Source of the DNA: Brachionus rotundiformis
Lineage: Eukaryota; Rotifera; Eurotatoria; Ploima; Brachionidae
Assembly: GCA_016802295.1 (NCBI GenBank)
Contig: JAESIW010000020.1
Coordinates: 1,688,120 to 1,752,119, forward strand
DNA: 64,000 bases
Reading direction: 5' to 3'
Positions 11,827 through 20,855 of this stretch are shown here, in pieces. The position numbers were made by a program, and so were the translations under genes. Positions within the stretch are counted from its first letter, which is position 1. Every line of letters starts with the position of its first letter. The notes beneath the pieces were generated by a model. That model saw nothing but the letters and a program-made list of their open reading frames with translations. It made no database searches and was not told where the DNA came from.

Positions 11827-12756
11827 ATGAAGATAGAAAGTTTTAATAGAAAGAAAGATCACGATTATGAAAATCTAAATGACACAATTAACCAAGTTCC
11901 ACTATTAAAATTGGATAATGAGTCACGAATCAATCTTTTAACTTTTCGTCTTATTTCGATAATTAATAAAAAAAAACAAGCTCATTTAAAAAGCAAAATT
12001 TACCATGAATTAAAAAATTTTTACCAAGTAAATACTCATAAATTGGTTGAAAATTTGCATTATTTTAAGAGAGAAACAGTACAGACAAAAGAGGCCATCA
12101 CGATGCCAAAATATAATCAAATTTATTTTTCATCTACTAAAGTTCCCAAGATTAACCAAGGCTCAATGCAATATGATTTTGATCAAAAAACAAATGAGCT
12201 TTATAGTATATTTGTTTCCATGTTTACAGCTGCGATATTTGTAATTTTTATAATGTGGCGATGGCTAAAGATGAAGTCTGATTTGAAAAAAGCGCTTCGT
12301 GAGCAAAATTTGATTGAACGTCAAAGACTTAATAATTCAAGCTCAAGACACAGCTTTCCCGCAACACCAGCATCTACATCTACCAATATATCACCTGCTT
12401 CATTACAAAATTACCATTTTTTTCCATCTACATCAGGCTATATCAATTCAGATCGAACAATTAACAACGAACGACTAAATAGACAAAATGTACAAGTTTT
12501 AGAGATGGCAAAACATTGCATTCAGCAGTTAAAGAAGCAATCTAGAAGTACTTCAAATAGAATAAATATTTCGTCATACAACACCAATAGAAGTTCTTTA
12601 AATAGTCGATCCATACCTGTACAACCTTTAATCGAAAATTTAAATTCATCTTCTATTAGAAATATGCTAAGTGTTAATGAAGCTCCGCCATCTTATGATA
12701 GTTTAATGAAAAAAAGTTCTTCGTTACCTTCTTACTATCAATTGGTCTTGAAATAA
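11827..12756 (+). CDS. Unknown single-pass membrane protein with PPSY and LPSY motifs
   Basis: Single exon, 309 residues, not recognised. Residues 1-125 are polar and basic with no clear signal peptide. A single membrane helix spans about residues 126-146 (rich in Phe/Ile, ending WRW), followed by a basic stop-transfer stretch (KMKSDLKK). The rest is a Ser/Asn/Pro-rich tail. Near the C-terminus are PPSY (287-290) and LPSYY (300-304), the type of motif bound by WW domains of Nedd4-family ubiquitin ligases. By analogy with Nedd4 adaptors such as Ndfip or Drosophila Commissureless, which pair one membrane helix with PPxY/LPxY motifs, it could be a trafficking adaptor; this is inference without sequence homology. 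The ATG at 11827 follows in-frame stops. Confidence 0.7.
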   Translation: MKIESFNRKKDHDYENLNDTINQVPLLKLDNESRINLLTFRLISIINKKKQAHLKSKIYHELKNFYQVNTHKLVENLHYFKRETVQTKEAITMPKYNQIYFSSTKVPKINQGSMQYDFDQKTNELYSIFVSMFTAAIFVIFIMWRWLKMKSDLKKALREQNLIERQRLNNSSSRHSFPATPASTSTNISPASLQNYHFFPSTSGYINSDRTINNERLNRQNVQVLEMAKHCIQQLKKQSRSTSNRINISSYNTNRSSLNSRSIPVQPLIENLNSSSIRNMLSVNEAPPSYDSLMKKSSSLPSYYQLVLK

Positions 12757-14084
12757 ATAATTAGAAATATCTAATTTTTTAAAATGATAATTATATTTTT
12801 TTAAAATAAAATATTTTATTTACTTTTTAATTTTTGCTAGGTACCAGAAAACATAAAAATTAATATTTTTGATTATTTGGTTTAATTAAAATCAATGGAA
12901 TATAATTAATGAAAAACCTTGTTGAATTTGGTAATTTGGAATGAAATTGTGCCCATCATCAAATAAAAATATTCGATCACTTTTTCATTTTGGCATAAAA
13001 TAATTCTTGTATTGGCTATAAAAAATTTTGAAAAGATATAAACAAAATTATAACTCACACTGAATGCTACTTTTCTGGTTAAATAAGCTCTTATGATGGA
13101 TTATAACAAATTTAACTTTTTTAAAACACAAACTTTTTAAAAGATCTTTCTTATAAAAACTTGAATACCAATTTCTAATGATTACCAAAATGAAAAACAA
13201 AATCAAAAAGTTAATAATGAAAGGTAAATTAATGAAATAATTCTAAATAGTTAAATTTAGTTAAATCTTTATTTAGTTAAATAAGTATTTTCGAAAAAGT
13301 TTCATATTAGTCAAAAATCAAAAAAGGGTGAATCGACTCACCTGTATAAAATTTTGTAACTGAAACAAAATTTAAAGGTAAAAAATGTAAAGAGATGAAT
13401 AGAACAAATTTTTTAAAGAATAAAATAAAAATCAACAATTAAACGAAACAAAAACTAAAAAATAAAGGTAAATTTTCCTTTAAATTTCAGATCAATTAAA
13501 ATCTTAATTCTAAAATTTAAAAAATTTTATATAATTTTTAAATATTTTAAGTAAGATATTTTATTATTTAAAATTGAGATCTGATGCGATTCAATCAAAT
13601 TAATATAATTTGATAATTATTTTAGGAATTGATACAATCATATTTAAAAGGTGTGTTATTTAAAAATTTTTTAAATTAATCTTGTGAATTTTTCAAAATT
13701 ATTAAAATATTACCTAAGCCAAATTGTGATTGCATAAGATGGTAGAATTAAAATTAAAAAATATGTTATCGTCACTATAATAGAGTTAAATAGCTATTAA
13801 ATTCGTAATCAGAAAATAACCTTATCTAAGTTTAAATACTGTATGATAATATTTCCAATGAACCTAGGCAATGGTTTTAATTTGGTATTTCTTTTTTTTT
13901 AAGATAAATTTTGCCATTTTACATTATAACAATAATTCAACCTCAATTAAACATTTCAAAAATCTAATATCAATTTTGTTGATTCAACATTTTACATTAA
14001 ATAAATTCATTTGAGATTTAAATTTTTTTCTTACAGATAAAATAGTAAATTTTTATTATCTACTTGAATATTTATAGTTGGAAA
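12757..14084. other. Gene-free AT-rich spacer before guanine deaminase
   Basis: About 1.3 kb without coding signal. A pyrimidine-rich acceptor-like sequence ending TTACAG lies at about 14030-14036, 48 bp before the guanine deaminase ATG, so a 5' UTR exon may lie somewhere in this spacer. Confidence 0.45.
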
Positions 14085-15404
14085 ATGAGTTACCTAATTT
14101 TTCAAAATGCCAATCTTATCCATTCACTTGATTTGAACAATCTACAAATTTTAGAAAACAAGACAATTTTAATCAATCAAGATACAGGTGTAATAGAAAA
14201 AATTTGTAATAATATTGATGAAGTAGGCAGTCAATTTTTAACAGATAATACAAAATATTATCAATTAAAAACGACTCAATTTTTGATACCAGGTCTTGTA
14301 GACACACATTGCCACGCGCCGCAATTTTTTTTCACTGGAACAGGCCTTGATCTTCCATTACTAGAATGGCTTGAAAAATACACATTTCCTTGCGAGTCTA
14401 AATTTATTGATTTAAATTTTGCCAAAAATGTTTATGAAAAAAGTGTGAAAAGTCATCTTTGTTATGGTACAACTACAATATGCTTTTTTGGAACCATTCA
14501 CCTTGAAGCAACTAAACTTTTGGTAGATATAGTTGAAAAGTCCGGCATGAGAGGTTTTATTGGAAAGGTTTGCATGGATTGCAATTCACCTATTTGGTAT
14601 CGTGAAGAAACACATCAATCAATAGAAGATAATAGAAATTTTATTGAATATGTTCTATCAAAACGAAATCCAATTTTAAAACCAGTTGTTACGCCCAGAT
14701 TTGCACCAACTTGTTCTAGTGAATTAATGATATCTCTAGCTAAAGCTTCTGACACTTATAATATTCCTGTACAAACTCATCTTTCCGAAAATTTAAATGA
14801 AGTTAAATGGGTTAAAGAACTTTTTACCAGCGAGAATTACGCTAAAGTTTATGACGACCATGGACTTCTAAATGAGAGAACAGTACTAGCGCACTGTGTT
14901 CATTTGAATGATGATGAGTTAGATCTTATAAAGAAAAGAAATGCAGGAATATCACACTGCCCTAATTCAAATACTTCTCTCCAAAGTGGAATAATGCCCG
15001 CTAGAAAATACTTAAATAAAGGCTTAAAAATAGGCTTAGGTACAGATGTTGCCGGAGGATTCACACCATCTATAATTAATGTGATTAGGGATTGTATTGG
15101 GGTTTCTAAGTTATATAAATCATTGGTGAGATACGATCAAGAACCGATTAGTTTACCAGAAGCGTTTTATTTAGCTACAATCGGAGGTGCTCAGCTTCTT
15201 GGACTTGAGCATAAAATTGGCAATTTTAGTGAAGGAAAGGAGTTCGACGCTCTTCTAATTGATTTTTCTAATATACTATTCTCAAGTGATGAGTCAAATT
15301 TTAACAATCATCATTCATTAGAGGAAATTTTTGAGAAATTTATATACTTAGGTGATGATAGAAATATAAAAGAAATTTATGTTAAAGGAAAAAGAATCAT
15401 ATGA
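14085..15404 (+). CDS. GDA: Guanine deaminase
   Basis: Guanine deaminase hydrolyses guanine to xanthine and ammonia in purine catabolism, using one Zn2+. A single exon encodes 439 residues (human about 454). The amidohydrolase ligands are present: PGLVDTHCHAPQ (H75, H77), QTHLSEN (H232), LAHCVHL (H270) and GLGTDVAGG (D321). Substrate-pocket motifs FPCESKF and PRFAPTCS also match family members. The frame is open slightly upstream, but the first ATG is at 14085 (MSYLIFQNANLIHS), which fits the usual N-terminus. No introns, unlike several neighbours. The protein is cytosolic, with no targeting signal. Confidence 0.97.
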   Translation: MSYLIFQNANLIHSLDLNNLQILENKTILINQDTGVIEKICNNIDEVGSQFLTDNTKYYQLKTTQFLIPGLVDTHCHAPQFFFTGTGLDLPLLEWLEKYTFPCESKFIDLNFAKNVYEKSVKSHLCYGTTTICFFGTIHLEATKLLVDIVEKSGMRGFIGKVCMDCNSPIWYREETHQSIEDNRNFIEYVLSKRNPILKPVVTPRFAPTCSSELMISLAKASDTYNIPVQTHLSENLNEVKWVKELFTSENYAKVYDDHGLLNERTVLAHCVHLNDDELDLIKKRNAGISHCPNSNTSLQSGIMPARKYLNKGLKIGLGTDVAGGFTPSIINVIRDCIGVSKLYKSLVRYDQEPISLPEAFYLATIGGAQLLGLEHKIGNFSEGKEFDALLIDFSNILFSSDESNFNNHHSLEEIFEKFIYLGDDRNIKEIYVKGKRII

Positions 15405-15888
15405 AAATTATATAAGAATTTTTAAATGCATATGTCCTCTAAAATTAATAAAAAGATTATTAATTTTTTAATTATTTTAAATTTTTTTTGAATAATTTTA
15501 ATTTAAAATAAATAATTCAATTTAAAGATTAAACTTTTGAATATATAAAAGATATATAATTTTAAATATTTTATTCAAATCATGTAATTATTTTACCAGT
15601 ATTTTATATTGGTTAAATCTAATATATACAAAATCAATAAGAACAGTACAGAAGTATATCAAAAAGGAATCACTTCTATATGCATTTGGGGATTTTTGAC
15701 AAAGAGAGAACAGTTTGTTGAATAAATGTAGAGGCTCAATGCAGATGTTGTATCTACTAGAGATGAAACTGATAAAATATGTGACCATAAAATTAAATCG
15801 AATAAAGCATTTGTATCAATAGAACCAGCTATTTTTAAATTTATTTTTATTTATAATTAAAAATAAAAGCAAAATTTTCTTTAAATTT
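15405..15888. other. 3' flank of guanine deaminase
   Basis: AT-rich sequence between guanine deaminase and the first copy of the 392-bp repeat. An antisense reading frame at 15588-15788 has no family features and is not supported. Confidence 0.4.
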
Positions 15889-16280
15889 AATCAGAGTTTA
15901 TTTAACTTAATTGTCGCCTTTTTACAAAATAAGGCCTCAAGGCCTGATATGCTAAATTAATTGTAAAAACTATGCATTCTACAATAAGGAGGACAATGGA
16001 AAAAGAAAAAGTGAAATGCTCGGACACTGCTCGAGCGTGAAATTCAAAGATCAAAGCACTTTATTTTTACTTGTTGTGGCAGCATTGGTGATTTATTTGT
16101 GACAAGTTTGCTTGTAATTAGATAAGAATTTTAAGGTAATTAAAGACTTGTTCTTTTGATTGATTCGATTTTAGAGCAAAAAGAATGAGCCCTAAGCACT
16201 TAATTCCTATGTTTTCGTTTTTTAGCTAAATTAAATTTGAATTCTAATTCACTTTTATTGGCTTCGTGATTTAAAAACTT
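15889..16280. repeat. 392-bp dispersed repeat, copy 1
   Basis: This segment is repeated almost exactly at 20464-20855 in the same orientation and at the same length. I see only two or three substitutions near the left end (for example GTCGCC versus GTCACC). It is richer in G/C than its surroundings and contains short palindromes (AAGGCCTCAAGGCCT, GCTCGAGCG). No reading frame of note and no clear terminal inverted repeats. Both edges are sharp: similarity begins at AATCAGAG and ends at TTTAAAAACTT. Probably a young non-autonomous mobile element or a recent segmental copy. Confidence 0.9.
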
Positions 16281-16750
16281 ATATCACAATCTTTTAAAAT
16301 AAATAATTTTCCCAAAAAAATAATAATCAGTCAATTTGGATAAAAATGCTAAAATGATATTACCATTGTTCTTTGGAATACTCAGATTCGACAGACCACT
16401 CCTACATTTAAAATTCAAATTTCAACTAATTATTAAAAGTTAATTTAATCATTCTTAACATGATACAGTAATAATCTACAGCTGATAATTTTTGTTAAGC
16501 TTTGAACTAAAGAGTTATAAACTCAGACCACATAGACATACATCTTACATCATATAGCGTTTTATTAGAATTAACAAATGTAAAGACAAGCTTGATTTTA
16601 AGCTTGAATACAACTGTTTTTCAATTTAATCAGTGATTTTCACAGTGTTTAGCTTTTAAAAAAGTTTGAAAAAAAGATCACTCGAATGAAAGATGTTTAT
16701 GATGATTTAAGAATAGAACGCTTAGTTGAAAAGAACGCAACTTGATTTGG

Positions 16751-16758
16751 TATAAAAG
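16751..16758 (+). promoter_or_regulatory. TATA box of the secreted Gly/Leu-rich protein gene
   Basis: TATAAAAG lies 88 bp upstream of the ATG at 16839, giving a predicted leader of about 55-60 nt. Confidence 0.5.
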
Positions 16759-16838
16759 ATGAAGAAATATTAAAATTTTATTTAAATTTAAATCCAAGTA
16801 TTAAAGTATTTTAAAGCATTCATAAGCCAACATCGAAA

Positions 16839-17456
16839 ATGAGAACCTTTGTAGTTTTGTTGATCGCTAGTGCATTGCTAGTCGAAAATGTATATCCATG
16901 GCCATTAGCTCTTATGGGACCACTTGCTTTAGGAATGGGTTTTCCACTAGGATTACCTTTACTTGGAATGGGTCTTGGATGGGGTATGGGATTAGGCCGA
17001 GTGGGACTTAGAAGAATTGGAAGAAGATTTGGACGTGAAGTCGAAGCTCAAATTCAAAACCAAGCCATCCCACCAGAAATGGAAAACAAAACTCTCTGTT
17101 CGTATGAAAGTACTTTGAAAGTTTTACAATGTGCTTCAATGACAAGCAGCTTTGATTGTCAAGTTGAAGAAAAATTGCCAAAAATGGAAAACTTGGAAAT
17201 CAGATTGGCCGATATGGAATTGGTTCCAGTTAAGCCAAACAACTTTGATGTTATCAGAATTTTATCAAGAGCATCAAGTGGTCTATTCACTTTCATTCAG
17301 CCAGGAACAACCAAACAAGTTACATTGTCACTTTTCAACTCAGAAAAAGTCAATCAACCAGGTTTGTTGATCAAAGATGAATCTTGCTGGAATCAAGTAC
17401 AACGTGTTGTTTCAAAATCTGAACGAGAAGATGTTGGTTTTGCTTTAAGCTTGTAA
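16839..17456 (+). CDS. Secreted Gly/Leu/Met-rich protein with C-terminal Cys domain, unknown
   Basis: Single exon, 205 residues, not recognised. A clear signal peptide (about residues 1-20, MRTFVVLLIASALLVENVYP) is followed by a hydrophobic Gly/Leu/Met/Pro repeat (about 21-55). A strongly basic stretch RVGLRRIGRRFGRE (about 54-67) comes next. It contains paired Arg sites and a Phe-Gly-Arg sequence of the kind used for prohormone cleavage and C-terminal amidation. Residues about 80-205 form a more ordinary domain with four cysteines (in LCSYES, LQCAS, FDCQ and ESCWN), likely two disulfides. A TATA box precedes it. Possible roles are a cuticle or jelly-coat component, an antimicrobial protein or a peptide precursor; none is established. 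Confidence 0.8.
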   Translation: MRTFVVLLIASALLVENVYPWPLALMGPLALGMGFPLGLPLLGMGLGWGMGLGRVGLRRIGRRFGREVEAQIQNQAIPPEMENKTLCSYESTLKVLQCASMTSSFDCQVEEKLPKMENLEIRLADMELVPVKPNNFDVIRILSRASSGLFTFIQPGTTKQVTLSLFNSEKVNQPGLLIKDESCWNQVQRVVSKSEREDVGFALSL

Positions 17457-18929
17457 TTACAAACAATCTCGAATCGATTCAATTTTTTAGAATTTCAATT
17501 TTCGCGAATTTTTAGAATGATAGTTTTTAATCAAATTAAAATTTTTAGTCTAATGTTTTCTAATCGAATTTAAAAATAAAATTATCTAATATTTTAGACA
17601 TTTTTTTTAATTACACTACAGTACAGTTTTATAAGCCACAAAACCAATTTATCGATTAATAGAAATTAATGTAAACTGTTTTTAAATCGATTTTAAGTAA
17701 AATATAAAATCTAGTCTTTATTTTATCAGTATAAAATAAAAACTGAATAAAAATAAAAGAATAAAAGGAATTCCGGATAAGTTACAACTTTTATTTATTA
17801 AAAATTTTTACTTAAAATCAGAAATTCTCTAATGATTTTAAAATGCTAATTAATTTTTTTTTATTAAATTTTTATTTGTATGTTCAATTAATTCTAAAAA
17901 TTTTAAAATATTAAAAGCGCTTTAAAATTGTATAAAATTATAATTTATTTAAAAATAATTAAGAAAATTGTTTTTTTAAATTTTGTTCTAAAACCAGTGT
18001 AACTGAATTTATGTTCATTTTAAGTTAATTATCTAGCATTAAAGGACGTTTTTATAAAGCAAATTTTAAAGTAAACAGTAAATTAATATTTAAACTATAC
18101 ATATAAACATATTATATCCAAAATTTTTTTCAATTTGAAATAATTTTTAGGAAAATTACGGATTTAAAAAAGATATGCAGATTTAAATTTTCAATGCAAT
18201 TAAATACATGTGACTCGTATGATTTTTTTTTATTCTTGAAAATTGCTTCATGTCTTAAATTTTTTCTTCAGTTATTTCTTTGTTAATTTATACAGAAATA
18301 AATATATTTAAAGCTACCATTTACCTTTGCTATGGGTTTGAAAGATCAGCTCCATGTTAAAATTGACTAGTTGTATATGCGTACCTTAAGACTTAAATTT
18401 TCTGGTCTAGGTACATTTTTAAAACGCAAAAATCAAAAATAAACGTAATCTTAATACGTAAAAATCATTTAAAAAATATATTATATTATAGTATTTTCGA
18501 ATAGATTTAAAAAAATCATTCATTTTGAATTTTTGAGGTACGCAAATTGGGATTTATGATCAGTTAAATTTCAAACGTCATTAGATGCTTTCTCAATAAA
18601 TTATCATATAAAAAACTACTAAATTACAGCCTAAATGTTTTATATTATTTATTGTTAGCAATTTGATAAGTGGCAATTTTTATTTTAATTCCGTGAATTC
18701 TTTTTTCCTTAATTTGAATTTTTTTATAAACACTGTTTTGCTTTTGATTGATAATTATATTTTTCAACAAAAAAAAATAATTGCTTAATTAAATAATATT
18801 TTAAAGATCTAATTTTAAAAAATTCTTAGTAAACAATTTTTTTTGTAAATTAAAATAAAATTTTTAATAAATATAAGAATGTATTTAAGAAATAAAAATC
18901 CTTCCGAATTACTTTTAATTTAATTTTTT
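17457..18929. other. Gene-free AT-rich spacer
   Basis: About 1.5 kb following the secreted protein gene. Only short random frames and A/T homopolymers are visible. Confidence 0.5.
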
Positions 18930-19520
18930 ACCAAAGAGTTTTGACCTTAACTATCGTAAGGCTAATTATATTGGTATGAATAATGCTTTTCCAAAAATTT
19001 ATTGAATAGAATGCCTTGCTGATGCAAATGTCAACGAAATGTATGAATTTTTTTTCAAAGTTAAAAGTCTATTTGTAAGATATTCGTACAAAATAAACTG
19101 ATTAATCATAAGTTGAGAAAGGAAGTTGATAGAAAGAACAAATTATGACAAACTATGAGTAAAAATACTGTTTCTGAATATAATAAAAACTAAATAGAGT
19201 GTTCAAAACAAACTAAGCAGGATCTTTCGATCCTTTCGGAACCTGGCACAACATGCGAAAACGAGCCCAAAGGTAGTTTACTCATATATGAACAAAAAGA
19301 GGAACTTCAGGAATGGTATTAGTGCAATCGTTATTAAGCTAAACCAAGGAACAGTCTGAATCAGTACTTTAGATCTGTGTTTACACAAGTCGAAACTGAT
19401 GAACTTCCCGACTTCCAGTAACGAACAAATAAGATATTTACCTTGAAATCGTATAGTAGCTTTAACCAGTAAAATATACAAAAATACTTAAAAAAATTAG
19501 ATATAAACTAGTCTGCTGGA
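18930..19520 (+). mobile_element. Degenerate CR1-like LINE fragment (endonuclease-RT linker and RT start)
   Basis: Plus-strand frames carry an ordered series of LINE ORF2 blocks. First is FDLNYRKANYIGMNNAFPKIY then DANVNEMYEFFFKVKSLFV (about 18945-19075), the linker between endonuclease and reverse transcriptase. Next come RNLAQHAKTSPKVVYSYMNK (about 19240-19300) and, after a frameshift, LNQYFRSVFTQVETDELPDF (about 19340-19410). Last is a shifted remnant resembling the NYRPIALTS motif (about 19440-19480). Stops and shifts make it inactive. The block order matches CR1/L2/Jockey-type elements. The first 392-bp repeat copy lies upstream and the second downstream of it. Confidence 0.7.
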
Positions 19521-20463
19521 TCGGACCAAGTAGTTGTATCTATCTTTAAAAATTGTTCCGCATCTTTAGTGTACCCTTTATCCAAAATTTTTAACCCCCA
19601 TTAACTACTACTTCTTAGTTAGATTAAAGTTAATTGATAATATACTTAATTAAATATTTTATTAAGAAAAAAAATAATAATGAAAAATTAAATAATTTAT
19701 TTTTAATTATTTATTACATTTTATAATTTTTAAATGTTTTTTCAAACTTCATCAATGAACCATTATAGTGATGATTCGACTATAAATTTTTGAAAAATTG
19801 TCTTTTTTTTCTAAAAAAAATTTTTAAATTTTGATAAAATTCTGCGATCAAATCATCACTGTAAATAGTATTAAATTTTTTCTCAAATTTATGAATAATA
19901 TTTAGAATAAGTAATATAAAATAAGTGGAATATTTTGATAAAAAAGAAGACATAATCTTTGATTGACACATTAAAATAAGAACTAGTTCCCAAATGTGCA
20001 ATAGTGAAGTAGACGCGGCTTCACAATAGAACCGAATGGTTAAGTATTGTTCATTTAATTCAATTGGAATTTGTTGAGCTTGTCTCCAGCCGAGACACTT
20101 GTTCATTTACCGGTAAAAGACCGAAAATACAGCACAAAAGATTAATATGTTAAGATAAAGAATTGTGCAAAAATATTTATTAAATTTTAATGTTTGATTA
20201 AATTTGCTAATGAATTATCACTGGGACGCTCATTAGATTGCACAATGAACAATTTTAAAATCACGAAAGTTTAATTATAGCTTAATGGAATTTTTACTGG
20301 GTCAATAAATCCACATGACTTGCAAACCCACTTATTACAATTGTTCTAAATTTGGCTTTAACCAAGGTGAGTAGTAGCAAAAAATTAAAAGTGAAAAAAA
20401 ATAACATTCAGCAGGAGAACAACTAGTTCGAGTAATCTAAATACCTTAACAAGTAATTAATTA
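19521..20463. other. Spacer between LINE relic and repeat copy 2
   Basis: An antisense open frame of 108 codons (19780-20106) occupies part of this spacer. It starts MNKCLGWRQAQQIPIEL and has a hydrophobic centre, but I find no family resemblance, promoter or exon partner. It may be a further decayed mobile-element piece. Confidence 0.35.
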
Positions 20464-20855
20464 AATCAGAGTTTATTTAACTTAATTGTCACCTTTTAAC
20501 AAAATAAGGCCTCAAGGCCTGATATGCTAAATTAATTGTAAAAACTATGCATTCTACAATAAGGAGGACAATGGAAAAAGAAAAAGTGAAATGCTCGGAC
20601 ACTGCTCGAGCGTGAAATTCAAAGATCAAAGCACTTTATTTTTACTTGTTGTGGCAGCATTGGTGATTTATTTGTGACAAGTTTGCTTGTAATTAGATAA
20701 GAATTTTAAGGTAATTAAAGACTTGTTCTTTTGATTGATTCGATTTTAGAGCAAAAAGAATGAGCCCTAAGCACTTAATTCCTATGTTTTCGTTTTTTAG
20801 CTAAATTAAATTTGAATTCTAATTCACTTTTATTGGCTTCGTGATTTAAAAACTT
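20464..20855. repeat. 392-bp dispersed repeat, copy 2
   Basis: Same orientation and length as the copy at 15889-16280, about 4.6 kb away, and nearly identical. Flanks beyond the sharp edges differ completely (left AATTAATTA versus TTAAATTT; right TTACTACT versus ATATCACA), so it was copied as a unit rather than by a larger duplication. Confidence 0.9.

Noticed and set aside
15889..16280. 392-bp repeat as Helitron or LTR
   Set aside because: It lacks convincing TC...CTRR ends, a terminal hairpin, TG...CA ends or primer-binding site.
19780..20106. Antisense open frame of 108 codons starting MNKCLGWRQ
   Set aside because: No family resemblance, promoter or exon partner; lies among mobile-element debris. 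Left as spacer.
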